64,000 nucleotides of DNA, taken from Gloeothece verrucosa PCC 7822. GTDB lineage: Bacteria > Cyanobacteriota > Cyanobacteriia > Cyanobacteriales > Microcystaceae. The notes beneath the pieces were generated by a model. It did no database searches. It was given only the letters and a program-made list of their open reading frames with translations, and was not told where the DNA came from. The DNA lies in assembly GCF_000147335.1 (NCBI RefSeq), contig NC_014501.1, forward strand, positions 4,046,001 to 4,110,000. The letters are read 5' to 3'. The translations under genes and the position numbers were made by a program. Shown here in pieces: positions 17,649 through 25,626 of this stretch; position 1 is the first letter of the stretch; each line of letters begins with the position of its first letter.

Positions 17649-18455
17649 ATGCTACAGATATTAAGTGGATTTGGCTTATTAAGCGGCGCTAGTTATCCTT
17701 TTCGCGCTCTGACTCTTTTTAAAAAAAACCCTAGACTATGGAATTATCTCATTGTTCCCATTTTAGTCAATATTTTTTTACTCATTACGCTATATGGCGG
17801 CTTAGTCTTTTTTGGCTGGCAAATCGTACAAACTTGGATAGTAAACTTATCTGGATGGGTAGATAAAGCCATTGCTAACCTTCCCGCCTGGTTAAGTATT
17901 CTAGAATACCTTATTGTCGGATTGGGACTTATATTAGATTTGCTGCTAAATATTATTCTATTTATTATTACCGGTTTTATCTTTGCTCAGTTTGGGACAT
18001 TATTAGGCGCTCCTTGGTATGGAAAACTGTCCGAACAATTAGAAAAACTAAAAACCGGTAAAGTCGAAACGGTTGAAGTGGGAATTATTCGAGATATTGG
18101 GCGAGCAATTTTATTTGAATTAAAAAAGCTGGTATTAGTGGCCTTTGTGGGAATTCCTTTATTACTGGCCAATTTTTTCCCAGGTATAGGAACTTTAATT
18201 TCTACTGTTGGCGGCATTACTCTTACAGCAATCATTGTCTGTCTGGACTTTCTGGATGCACCTTTAGAACGTCGCCGTTTACGCTTTCGCCGCAAATTAA
18301 AGATGATATTTGCCACTTTACCCGCTAGTGCGGGGTTTAGTTTAGTTTGTTTAGGGTTAGTGAGTATTCCTCTGTTGAATTTAGTCACCATTCCTTTATG
18401 TGTGGCTTCAGGAACGCTGTTTTTTTGCGATCGCCTTTTACCTAAATTAAAATAG
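17649..18455 (+). CDS. EI24/CysZ-like integral membrane protein
   Basis: 268 aa. Seen: LLSGASYPFRALTLFKKNP at the front (typical EI24 family start), a first pair of long helices at ~33-60 and ~88-125, a central polar stretch, and a last pair of helices at ~165-200 and ~215-260. The C-terminal DFLDAPLERRRLRFRRK segment is typical. The family includes the sulfate permease CysZ and is annotated as EI24 domain (DUF540). Cyanobacterial members are not characterised; transport of a small anion is possible. Monocistronic. Confidence 0.8.
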   Translation: MLQILSGFGLLSGASYPFRALTLFKKNPRLWNYLIVPILVNIFLLITLYGGLVFFGWQIVQTWIVNLSGWVDKAIANLPAWLSILEYLIVGLGLILDLLLNIILFIITGFIFAQFGTLLGAPWYGKLSEQLEKLKTGKVETVEVGIIRDIGRAILFELKKLVLVAFVGIPLLLANFFPGIGTLISTVGGITLTAIIVCLDFLDAPLERRRLRFRRKLKMIFATLPASAGFSLVCLGLVSIPLLNLVTIPLCVASGTLFFCDRLLPKLK

Positions 18456-18759
18456 ATTACAATTAAAAATTAGGATCAAGCTCATATTTTTCAAATTATT
18501 TGAGGTTATTGCGTCTTTTATAAGCATTGGTGAAAAGTGGCCTACAGCCTTAAATTACCGCCAAGGTTTACACAAGGCAATAAAACTTCATTTTTGTTGA
18601 AAATTTTGGCTTGATTATTATGCAATTAAAACTTCAAAGCTATCAGCCCTCTTTTTCCGTAAATACTTCCCCTCTAATTAGCCCAACCGCGCTGTGCCCA
18701 AACTTTTTCCTTACCAGTTGTTCGGGCTATCTAATGAAAATTCCTATTTTAAGCAGGCA
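18456..18759. other. Intergenic stretch without a recognised gene
   Basis: 304 bp between two convergent genes. A 48-codon reading frame at about 18619 has no ribosome site or family pattern and is probably chance. No repeat or clear terminator was seen. Confidence 0.5.
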
Positions 18760-19470
18760 TTAGAAGGGTTCATCATCCTCATTATATTCTGGGGTATATT
18801 TAGGAAGAGTTTTAAGATAATTATTGGGAAGTTGGAAGCCTAAAAGTTTGATGTTCGTCTGTTCTAGTTCTTTCCAATTAGAATAAACTTCTTTAAATAA
18901 ATCATAGCAGTACCAACGACCTTGATAGAGGTCAATTGTCTTGGCTAGAGCAATATCGATCCGTTCGGCATCACCTTCGGCGAATTCATAAATTTCTGGC
19001 TGTTGATTGACTCGTATGGCGACTTGAAATGATCCGGGAACTTCTATTAGAGAGAATTGAGGCTCAAAAGATGTGTCAAATCGAAAATTTCCTGTCCTGT
19101 CAACCTCTAGTAGAACACCATCTTCATCGTGCATTACCCGATAGAAAAAAGCTTCACATCCCAGTTGCATTGCTAAAGTCGATAATCGAGGGTGATCCGT
19201 ACCGGGAGCGCGTAGAAATAACCATTCATTCGGATAAGTTTTGACAACTGTCCAGCCAGATCGCCCAATCCCTAAGCCGACTATTAATAAAGGAGGTCGC
19301 TCCCCTATTCTAAGATGTGATAATTGTTCAAGATCGAATTTTAAATCAGGAAGTTGTGGAAGAAGATAACAATCTGGTTCTTTCACAAGCACCTCAATCA
19401 GTGCCTCGGCAACAGTATCCCGATTATCTGCATGAATATAAGAGGTAAAATTACAGTAAAACCCATCCAT
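18760..19470 (-). CDS. Hypothetical protein
   Basis: 236 aa. No family recognised. It looks cytoplasmic: no signal peptide or membrane helix. The segment LLIVGLGIGRSGWTVVKTYPNEWLFLRAPG and the later aromatic-rich WYCYDLFKEVYSNWKELE suggest a compact alpha/beta fold. The C-terminus is acidic (YNEDDEPF). Single-copy-looking composition like its neighbours; no partner gene on the same strand. Its upstream side faces the repeat-flanked toxin-antitoxin region. Confidence 0.6.
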   Translation of the reverse strand: MDGFYCNFTSYIHADNRDTVAEALIEVLVKEPDCYLLPQLPDLKFDLEQLSHLRIGERPPLLIVGLGIGRSGWTVVKTYPNEWLFLRAPGTDHPRLSTLAMQLGCEAFFYRVMHDEDGVLLEVDRTGNFRFDTSFEPQFSLIEVPGSFQVAIRVNQQPEIYEFAEGDAERIDIALAKTIDLYQGRWYCYDLFKEVYSNWKELEQTNIKLLGFQLPNNYLKTLPKYTPEYNEDDEPF

Positions 19471-19527
19471 ATTTAATGCGGCAGCAAAAGATCCATTATT
19501 ATACCAGAAATCGCCCCATTGACCGCC

Positions 19528-19649
19528 CTGTAGGGTGGGTTAGGCGGCGATAACATCAAAAACCAACACTTTTTGATCAATCCGCCGTAACCCACCACCA
19601 AAAGCTTTGGCACAAAAAATATGTTTTTCTCCATAATGACGAGAGAGCC
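19528..19649 (-). repeat. Inverted ~120 bp repeat, copy A (left of toxin-antitoxin)
   Basis: This stretch is a diverged reverse complement of 20483-20601. Each copy itself begins and ends with near-complementary blocks (GGGTGGGTTAGGCGGCG and CCGCCGTAACCCACC), giving a palindromic, MITE-like core plus a ~50 bp tail. Confidence 0.8.
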
Positions 19650-19697
19650 ATTTTTTAGTTAAAGCGGTGCCTTACTATAAGATCAGGCGCAGCCGCA

Positions 19698-20084
19698 TTA
19701 CCAAAGACGTTGAATGCCATAATGATCCAATGCAGTATCTACACTAATAATCGGAATTTTTTCAACGATTGCTTGAGCAACCAGTAGGCGATCAAAGGGA
19801 TCTTTATGATAAAAAGGAAGGGTGATCACAGCATCAGTGTGTTCTGGTGTGATAGCAAGGATATTAAATTGATATTGGTTAAGACATACATCAATAAAAT
19901 CCTTGTAAGGTTGATGTAGAGTGAGTTTACCTATGCTGATTTTGATGGCAATTTCCCAATAGGATACTGGGCTGATTAATATTTCGTTATTTTGGTTAAT
20001 AATTAGCTGATGGGCGGTGCTACTGAGGGGTGATTCGTTAAGGGTGTACCAAAGCAGAGTATGGCTATCGATTAGGTATTTCAA
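19698..20084 (-). CDS. PIN-domain toxin, VapC-like
   Basis: 128 aa predicted metal-dependent ribonuclease. Seen: first acidic residue in YLIDSHTLLW, the SPVSYWEIAIKISIGKL helix with the conserved Glu, HKDPFDRLLVAQAI with the third and fourth acidic residues, and IISVDTALDHYGI at the end. All catalytic acids are present and the length is normal, so it looks active. It overlaps the antitoxin by 4 bp (ATGA-type). Target RNA is not predictable. Both genes lie between inverted repeats A and B. Confidence 0.9.
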   Translation of the reverse strand: MKYLIDSHTLLWYTLNESPLSSTAHQLIINQNNEILISPVSYWEIAIKISIGKLTLHQPYKDFIDVCLNQYQFNILAITPEHTDAVITLPFYHKDPFDRLLVAQAIVEKIPIISVDTALDHYGIQRLW

Positions 20085-20311
20085 GGCTGATACTCACCAA
20101 AATCTTGCAAGTGTTCTTCGTCATCAGCCACAATGGTAATCATTCCTTTACACAGTCCAGGGCCTGGACGTTGGGGTGCTATTGGTGTTTGCCCGATTAA
20201 TTTGGCCAGTAGGCGATCCTTGTCGGTAATCAATAATTCTTCCCCGGGTTTGAGATTGTAAATCAGTTCGGGGAGTTTGGCTTGGGCTTCTTCGAGAGAG
20301 ATGATCGTCAT
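20081..20311 (-). CDS. Antitoxin, Phd/YefM-like
   Basis: 76 aa from ATG 20311. The alternative TTG at 20362 would add 17 residues. Seen: MTIISLEEAQAKLPELI and LKPGEELLITDKDRLLAKLI, the classic Phd/YefM DNA-binding fold (xxxxAKxxLxxLxxxVxxGExxxITxxG pattern), followed by a flexible C-terminal tail (EEHLQDFGEYQP) that would wrap the PIN toxin. Antitoxin precedes toxin with a 4 bp overlap, the usual translationally coupled order. Autorepression is expected from family knowledge; no operator was identified. Confidence 0.85.
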   Translation of the reverse strand: MTIISLEEAQAKLPELIYNLKPGEELLITDKDRLLAKLIGQTPIAPQRPGPGLCKGMITIVADDEEHLQDFGEYQP

Positions 20312-20482
20312 TTTACGGCAAGCGCGAGGATGAAACGAATTTCTAGGCTGATAATTCTTCAATTAGTATTGTACAGGTTTTAGTCTTCTAGAATGGGGGA
20401 AGAGATAATAAATAGAAAATTGAACATGATCTAAAGTTTTGTAACATCCATGTATATACCATACTCCCAACCATGTATATAC

Positions 20483-20601
20483 GGTTCTCTCGTCATCATG
20501 GGGAAAAATGTATTTTTTGTGCCAAAGCTTTTGGTGTTGGGTTACGGCGGATTGATAAAAAAGTGTTGGTATTCAGTTATCGCCGCCTAACCCACCCTAC
20601 A
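20483..20601 (+). repeat. Inverted ~120 bp repeat, copy B (right of toxin-antitoxin)
   Basis: Reverse complement partner of copy A at 19528-19649, with scattered substitutions and a small indel. The two copies enclose 833 bp holding the toxin-antitoxin pair. A spurious open frame runs across this copy and is not a gene. Confidence 0.8.
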
Positions 20602-20952
20602 TTGCTCATTTTTTTTATAGCAGTTAAATATAAAATAGTGCGGTGCGAAAACGTGCCTGTAACGCTCCCTACAAAATTAGTGATCCTATTCACCTCACTC
20701 AAAAAACATTTTTGCTAAAGCGTGTTCCTTTCTACAAAAACAGTGCTTGCATTTGATTAAAATATTTACTAGAAAACAGGAAAAGAGAACGGCATCAGTT
20801 CAAAAGGATTAACCCTGCCGCTCTCATCTAAATTATCCTCTTAGTCGTTATCTAGAACTTTCGGTTATTCTTTTAATAGCCTAACAGAACTAAAATAACA
20901 GTCGAGTCATTCTGTAACTCATTTAACGCTACAACTCACCAGAGCTATCAGC
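20602..20952. other. Intergenic stretch without a recognised gene
   Basis: 351 bp between repeat B and the end of the CBS-domain gene. I saw no open frame, repeat or strong hairpin that I would support. Confidence 0.5.
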
Positions 20953-21579
20953 TTAGACAGCCGCTAACTCTTTATGATGAATTTGTAAAACTTCGGGATA
21001 TTCGTCACAGAAGATTTGGAAAGCTGTTTTTTCAGGAGGAACGACTCCTGCTTGATAAACAGCTTCGGCCTCTAATTCATCAGCTAAGGCCCAAGCGTCA
21101 AGACATTGCTTGGAAGTCGGACCATAACTCGCCGCCAGATTGCGAGCTTCTTCAATGGCTGCCGCCAATTGTCGCTGTAACAGAGGCTGTTTGGGATTTT
21201 CTAAGAAGTCACCCTTGTAGAGGATATCACTTTCCGAAATAATACCCAGTAATTCCCCTTGAATAACCGGAGCAATGCGAATGCCGGTATTAGCAAATAA
21301 ACGAGCTACATATTCTACACCTAGATCGGGATTGACCACGATGCAAGGCTTAGTCATGATTTCGTAAACTCGTAGTTTTTCAGGGTCCTTACCATAGGCA
21401 ACTACCTTGGTAATAATATCCGTATGGGTAACAATGCCATACGCATCTTGTGGAGTACGAGTCTCAACGATGAGCGCTCGTAATTCTTTCCACTTCATCA
21501 ATTTGACTGCTTCAGCTACAGTGGCAGAACCTTTAATAGTGGCCACGTCTTGAGTCATGATGTCCGATGCTTTCAGCAT
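20953..21579 (-). CDS. CBS-domain protein of the nif cluster
   Basis: 208 aa cytoplasmic protein. Seen: two tandem CBS motifs, the first from MLKASDIMTQDVATIKGSATVAEAVKLM and the second from VYEIMTKPCIVVNPDLGVEYVARLF to ~125 ending in GIISESDILY; then a helical C-terminal region. CBS pairs bind adenine nucleotides and often sense energy charge. It is the last gene of the leftward nif arm, 54 bp after nifT, and a similar gene at this place is known in other cyanobacterial nif clusters. A regulatory role in nitrogen fixation is inference from location. A good ribosome site (AGGAGG) precedes the ATG. Confidence 0.85.
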   Translation of the reverse strand: MLKASDIMTQDVATIKGSATVAEAVKLMKWKELRALIVETRTPQDAYGIVTHTDIITKVVAYGKDPEKLRVYEIMTKPCIVVNPDLGVEYVARLFANTGIRIAPVIQGELLGIISESDILYKGDFLENPKQPLLQRQLAAAIEEARNLAASYGPTSKQCLDAWALADELEAEAVYQAGVVPPEKTAFQIFCDEYPEVLQIHHKELAAV

Positions 21580-21633
21580 AATAAAACCTCCTTACAAATG
21601 AAGGTAGAGTTGGGGTGTAAAGGCAGTTGCCGC

Positions 21634-21834
21634 TTAAAGCTTTTTGGCTTCAAGGGTTTGAGGCAACTGAATGTCATTAGCCAGGCGAGAAAAAGCTAAT
21701 TCCCAACCGTTAGCTAATGTCAATACTGTTCCGTCGGGTACGTCTGTGTTGCTGACCACGACTTCTTCTAAATCTTTTTTAGGAACATATACCGATAAAT
21801 TCCCATCTGAAGTGCGGCTTAGAATAACTTTCAT
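21634..21834 (-). CDS. nifT: NifT/FixU family protein
   Basis: 66 aa. Seen: MKVILSRTSDGNLSVYVPKKDLEE and a C-terminal WELAFSRLANDIQLP, the short conserved pattern of NifT/FixU (beta-rich, ~65-75 aa). The family is found only in nif clusters, and its loss usually has little effect; molecular role is unknown. It lies 30 bp after nifZ in the leftward nifP-to-CBS group, with a GGAGG ribosome site. Confidence 0.92.
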   Translation of the reverse strand: MKVILSRTSDGNLSVYVPKKDLEEVVVSNTDVPDGTVLTLANGWELAFSRLANDIQLPQTLEAKKL

Positions 21835-21864
21835 TTTGAAGTAACCTCCGATTAATAGATGAAT

Positions 21865-22131
21865 TTAGTCAACAGCTTCTATTTCTTTGTAGCGACAACC
21901 CACTACAACACCTCTTTCGAGGATATGCACAGCATAGATGTAGTAACTTTGTAAATAGGTTCCTATACTGACAACGTAGCCGATATCGCCTTTTTTGGCT
22001 AAAACTTCTCCTATTTCTTTGCCTGGAAACGTGCCATCATTCCGTAAGACTTTACGAATGCGGACTTTTTCCTCGATTTCATATATCGGGGGGTCATTGA
22101 TTTCTACTTCACCGGGGTTATAGAGTCCCAT
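21865..22131 (-). CDS. nifZ: NifZ nitrogenase maturation protein
   Basis: 88 aa. Seen: a charged front (GEVEINDPPIYEIEEKVRIRKVLRNDGTFPG, quoted in part) and GDIGYVVSIGTYLQ followed by YYIYAVHILERGVVVGCRYKEIE, the SH3-like NifZ core. In Azotobacter NifZ assists conversion of paired 4Fe-4S clusters to the second P-cluster of NifDK. This is the short cyanobacterial form, without the C-terminal extension of Azotobacter NifZ. It sits 11 bp after nifV and upstream of nifT. Confidence 0.92.
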   Translation of the reverse strand: MGLYNPGEVEINDPPIYEIEEKVRIRKVLRNDGTFPGKEIGEVLAKKGDIGYVVSIGTYLQSYYIYAVHILERGVVVGCRYKEIEAVD

Positions 22132-22142
22132 CTAAGTTCTCC

Positions 22143-23255
22143 TTAATGAGTTGACACTAAATTGAGTAATTCTTCTACGGTTAAACCCCGTTTTACTTCT
22201 ACTGAAAGATTCCGTACTCGATCTAAAACCGATTGAGTTTCTTCTTTCGTTAAAGTAATTCCATGTTGTTGTAGAAGAGAAGACACCGTATGTCGTCCGG
22301 AATGTTTACCGACTACCAGTTGTCGTTGGATACCCACTTCTTCAGGGGCAAAGGGTTCATAAGTGGCCGGATTTTGCAGTACACCATGAACATGAATACC
22401 CGATTCATGAGCAAAAACATTTTTTCCCACAATGGCTTTCCAAGGGGCAACCGGATGACCTGAAGCCGCCGCCACTAATTGGGACAGTTCGCGTAACCGA
22501 CGAGTATCAAGGTTTAAATCGATCTCATAAAGCCGCTTAAGGGCCATCACCACTTCTTCAGTAGCGGCATTGCCGGCTCTTTCCCCTAAACCATTGACTG
22601 TGGTGTTAACTGAGGTAGCACCCGCTTGCAATCCGGCAAGTGCATTGGCGGTGGCTAATCCAAAATCATTATGGGTGTGCATTTCTACGGGGATAGACAA
22701 AGCTTTCACCAATTTACTCACTTTCTGACCCGTAGTCACTGGATCAAGAATGCCCACCGTATCACAAAAACGGAATCGAGAAGCCCCCCAATCTTGGGCA
22801 GAAAGAGCAATATCGATTAAAAAAGATTCATCGGCTCTTGAGGAGTCTTCGCCCCCAATAGACACATATAAACCTTGATCTAAAGCAAAGTGAATACTAT
22901 CTCGCAGCCGCTCGCCAACGAAACGACAATTGCCGCCAAATTTAGCTTTGATTTGAATATCTGAGACGGGAATCGAAATATGAACCCGTTTGAGGCCACA
23001 AGCGATTGAGGCTTCAATATCTGAGCGCAAGGCTCGATTCCAGCCAAGTAGAGAACATCGTAATCCTAAACGAGTCATTTCGGTAATTGCCTGAGCTTCG
23101 GTTCCTCCCATGGCTGGAGTTCCCACTTCGAGTTCAGGAATGCCGATCGCATCCATTATAGTCGCTAAAGCTACTTTTTCACTAACTGTAAAAGCAATTC
23201 CTGCTGATTGCTCTCCATCCCGTAAAGTAGTATCATTAATTTGAATATGACTCAT
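22143..23255 (-). CDS. nifV: Homocitrate synthase
   Basis: 370 aa from ATG 23255, preceded by GGAATAAAGGG; the longer frame to 23363 would overlap the DUF2949 gene and adds non-homologous residues. The enzyme condenses acetyl-CoA and 2-oxoglutarate to R-homocitrate, the organic ligand of FeMo-cofactor. Seen: the metal-binding NDTTLRDGEQSAG near the start, EVGTPAMGG, MHTHNDFGLATANAL with the two metal-ligand His residues, and FAHESGIHVHG. Length is normal. It belongs to the leftward nifP-DUF2949-nifV-nifZ-nifT-CBS run. Confidence 0.96.
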   Translation of the reverse strand: MSHIQINDTTLRDGEQSAGIAFTVSEKVALATIMDAIGIPELEVGTPAMGGTEAQAITEMTRLGLRCSLLGWNRALRSDIEASIACGLKRVHISIPVSDIQIKAKFGGNCRFVGERLRDSIHFALDQGLYVSIGGEDSSRADESFLIDIALSAQDWGASRFRFCDTVGILDPVTTGQKVSKLVKALSIPVEMHTHNDFGLATANALAGLQAGATSVNTTVNGLGERAGNAATEEVVMALKRLYEIDLNLDTRRLRELSQLVAAASGHPVAPWKAIVGKNVFAHESGIHVHGVLQNPATYEPFAPEEVGIQRQLVVGKHSGRHTVSSLLQQHGITLTKEETQSVLDRVRNLSVEVKRGLTVEELLNLVSTH

Positions 23256-23278
23256 CCCTTTATTCCCAACAATAGCGG

Positions 23279-23497
23279 TTAGAGTAGATTTAGCAAGGTT
23301 TGGTGATCTAACCAATCCAGAACTCGTTGGAGTTGTTCTAGAGATACTAAACCATATTGCCACAGAAGCATTGGTAAATTGGTTAAAGAAGTGACAGAAT
23401 GCTGCTGATTTCGCACCACAGCCAGTTCAGCACTCGAGAGGAACAAATCCTCCTGTAAAAATTCATAAAATTGATTAAGAATTGAATTGGATTCCAT
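23279..23497 (-). CDS. DUF2949 family small protein
   Basis: 72 aa. Seen: NQFYEFLQEDLFLSSAELAVV and LTNLPMLLWQYGLVSLEQLQRVLDWLD, matching the small helical DUF2949 family that is largely cyanobacterial. No function is known. It lies between nifP and nifV, 23 bp before the nifV start, so it is probably co-expressed with nitrogen-fixation genes. DUF2949 genes also occur outside nif clusters, so a nif-specific role is not assured. Confidence 0.7.
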   Translation of the reverse strand: MESNSILNQFYEFLQEDLFLSSAELAVVRNQQHSVTSLTNLPMLLWQYGLVSLEQLQRVLDWLDHQTLLNLL

Positions 23498-23595
23498 GAG
23501 AGCACCGTGAATAGTGTGAGCAAGGTTGTCCTTGAAGCAAACCAGTTCAGTAACTTGAGCTTTTCGCTGTTAGCAATAACAGTTAATTACATCAG

Positions 23596-24630
23596 CTAGA
23601 TCACTGTTGCCGAATTAGAGTGAGAAGAAGCCTGATAATTTTCCTGAAGCTGAGAATTGTCTCTCAAAAATTCTTTGGGTAACTCACAGATTAAAAACTC
23701 TTGTTCTGAAGTCAACGACTGAGAAAAAATGCTTTCTACTGAAGTAGGAGTAATACCCTGGGGTTTTTCCCCTCTAGAATTCAGTATAGTTGAATCGCCA
23801 ACAAAATTTTGTAGTTTTTGTTCTAATTGCTCAATTCGATCTAACAATGAGCGAATTACGGATGCTTCCACATCAGGGAGTTTCCCATGTTCAAGCGGCG
23901 CGTGTTCTTTGCGAGAAATAATTCTACCAGGGATTCCTACAACGGTGCAATCACTGGGAACATTTCGCAAAACGATCGAACCAGCACCAATGCGAACTTG
24001 ACTGCCAATTTCAATGTTTCCTAAAACTTTTGCTCCTGTACCAACAATTACATGATTTCCCAAGGTGGGATGGCGTTTGCCGGTTTCTTTCCCTGTCCCC
24101 CCGAGGGTAACATTTTGGTAAATCAGGCAATAGTCTCCTACAATAGCGGTTTCACCAATTACTACACCCATTCCGTGATCGATGAATACGCCCCGTCCAA
24201 TGGTTGCCCCTGGATGGATTTCAATGCCGGTGAAAAACCGTGCTAAATGCGAGATAAAACGGGGAAAAAAGGGGATTTTTTGCTGATGCAGCCCATGAGC
24301 AAGTCGATGCAGCACTAAAGCGTGTAATCCTGGATAACAGCATAACACTTCTAACCAATTTCTGGCGGCTGGGTCTCGCTCAAAAATAATTTGAAAATCA
24401 CTCCTTAGGGTTTGGGCAATATTCGAGAAAGCCTTGGGAATTTGAGACAGAAAACTTTCTTTCGGACAAGTGTCCTCGTCTTTTGCTATCATCCCTGACT
24501 GAGGGCCAATTTGGCTATGGCCTGCGCCTAATTTGCAGGACTCAGTGGGGTGCGGAACGAGTTCCGCACTCTTGGTTTGAGCGGCTCGGTGATGATGGCG
24601 ATTTGCTTCTAGAGAGATAAGTCCAAACAT
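23596..24630 (-). CDS. nifP: Serine O-acetyltransferase (NifP/CysE)
   Basis: 344 aa if started at ATG 24630; serine acetyltransferases are ~240-280 aa. Predicted to make O-acetylserine for cysteine supply to NifS during Fe-S synthesis. Seen: [22 protein letters not shown] (family front) at ~75, then the hexapeptide beta helix with [21 protein letters not shown] (catalytic His pair, quoted in part), VTLGGTGK, and a Ser/Gln-rich C-terminal tail. The first ~46 residues are atypical and their DNA contains a perfect 18 bp palindrome (24550-24569), so the true start may be ATG 24492. First gene of the leftward nif arm, divergent from nifB. Confidence 0.9.
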   Translation of the reverse strand: MFGLISLEANRHHHRAAQTKSAELVPHPTESCKLGAGHSQIGPQSGMIAKDEDTCPKESFLSQIPKAFSNIAQTLRSDFQIIFERDPAARNWLEVLCCYPGLHALVLHRLAHGLHQQKIPFFPRFISHLARFFTGIEIHPGATIGRGVFIDHGMGVVIGETAIVGDYCLIYQNVTLGGTGKETGKRHPTLGNHVIVGTGAKVLGNIEIGSQVRIGAGSIVLRNVPSDCTVVGIPGRIISRKEHAPLEHGKLPDVEASVIRSLLDRIEQLEQKLQNFVGDSTILNSRGEKPQGITPTSVESIFSQSLTSEQEFLICELPKEFLRDNSQLQENYQASSHSNSATVI

Positions 24631-24721
24631 TCAAATTTTAATTAGCCAATTAAAATGGGTGCAATTCTAATGCTTATATCAAGCCTTGATTTTTTTCTAG
24701 GTCAGCTTCACTCAGTTAAAT

Positions 24722-24749
24722 TGATTGAATTTATTTAGAGGGTACTCAA
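24722..24749 (-). promoter_or_regulatory. Candidate CnfR operator, nifP side
   Basis: Reading the minus strand: TTGAGTAC, ten bases, then AATTCAATCA. The same two blocks with the same 10-base spacing occur at 25330-25357 on the plus strand. The site is 92 bp upstream of the annotated nifP start (230 bp from the internal one). CnfR is known to activate the nifB and nifP promoters in Leptolyngbya; that this is its site is inference. Confidence 0.6.
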
Positions 24750-25017
24750 GACTACAATCAACGCTGAGACAATGGCACAAGGATAGCTTAAAAAAAATTT
24801 TGGGGTAGGGGGACTATTATTTTTTCTTGGGGGTTAGGGTATTTTTCCAGTAGGGGATTAGTATTTGTGGACTCAAGGTCAACCCCTTGCTGGTGGAAGG
24901 TTTGACGGCATTTTAGCCTCTCGCCGAGCATGAGTGATGATCAACTCATCTATTCCTCGCTCAACAGTGAGCTAAACCCTTATCAATTGGAGGTTTCCAA
25001 GTTTTTTTCTTCCTCTT

Positions 25018-25059
25018 GGTAAACATCTTACTTGTCTATCCGGATAAATATGTTACATT
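25018..25059 (+). promoter_or_regulatory. NtcA-type (class II) promoter of a small transcript
   Basis: GGT-N8-TAC (25018-25031, one base off the GTA-N8-TAC consensus; GTA-N7-TAC is an alternative reading) is followed after exactly 22 bases by the -10 box TACATT (25054-25059). The 22-23 base spacing is the standard arrangement of NtcA-activated promoters. Confidence 0.55.
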
Positions 25060-25065
25060 AGATAC

Positions 25066-25126
25066 AGAATTGAATTCCGTGACAGCACTGGGGAAGCAGC
25101 AAGACGCTGACTCCAGTTTTTTTTTA
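25066..25126 (+). ncRNA. Putative nitrogen-responsive small RNA upstream of nifB
   Basis: Predicted ~60 nt RNA from about 25066, seven bases after the -10 box, to a T-run at 25116-25126. The 3' end hairpin is ACTGG/CCAGT with an inner CAGC/GCTG stem (25087-25116) followed by ten or so Ts, a strong intrinsic terminator. No open frame of note lies inside. NtcA promoter plus short length plus terminator resembles nitrogen-stress sRNAs such as NsiR4, but identity to it cannot be checked here. It could also act as an early-terminated leader of nifB. Confidence 0.55.
25087..25126 (+). terminator. Intrinsic terminator of the small RNA
   Basis: Stem ACTGG/CCAGT with an internal CAGC-AAGA-CGCTG hairpin and a run of about ten Ts. 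It lies 500 bp before nifB, so nifB transcription must start downstream of it or read through. Confidence 0.6.
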
Positions 25127-25329
25127 GTCATTTGAGTGCAGCCTCATCGTCATTTTGAGGAGAGGAAATAAAGCAGTCAATCCTTTATCTGGCCTGGGCT
25201 TGAGCCTGAGTGCATAAATCCCCGTCACCTGATCATAAAATACCTAAGCCTCATCAAAAAAATACTTGTCCTCCAGCCTCAAAAAATTTTTTTGAAGGCT
25301 AGAAACCGTATAAATACGAAGGTTGATCA

Positions 25330-25357
25330 TTGAGTACATTGCTAAGTAATTCAATCA
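25330..25357 (+). promoter_or_regulatory. Candidate CnfR operator, nifB side
   Basis: TTGAGTAC-N10-AATTCAATCA, the same bipartite sequence as on the nifP side in the opposite orientation. It lies 270 bp upstream of the nifB ATG, so a long nifB leader is implied. Confidence 0.6.
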
Positions 25358-25626
25358 GTTTGAACCACGACCTAGTTTTCTTGAGTCCAACAAGGGGGAT
25401 GTTATAACTGAAAGTAACATCCAGAGAAAGTTTAAACAAATGTTAAATCTAGCTCCCTCCCTAGGGAATGAGAAAGATGGCTCTGGATGCTACCAGTTAA
25501 CGTCAACATAACAGTCTAACAAATTAGTCGGCAGTGAGCCGTTAGGCTCTTTCAAAAATTCATAATAGTTGAATTGATGAAAGGCACGATGTTCAACTCT
25601 CCAACTCATAAGAATCACGGAATTCA

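Noticed and set aside
20473..20718. 81 aa open frame right of the toxin-antitoxin pair
   Set aside because: It is a read-through of the inverted repeat copy B, with no coding signature.
25301..25626. NtcA site directly before nifB
   Set aside because: No GTA-N8-TAC with a -10 box at proper distance was found between the bipartite site and the nifB start.
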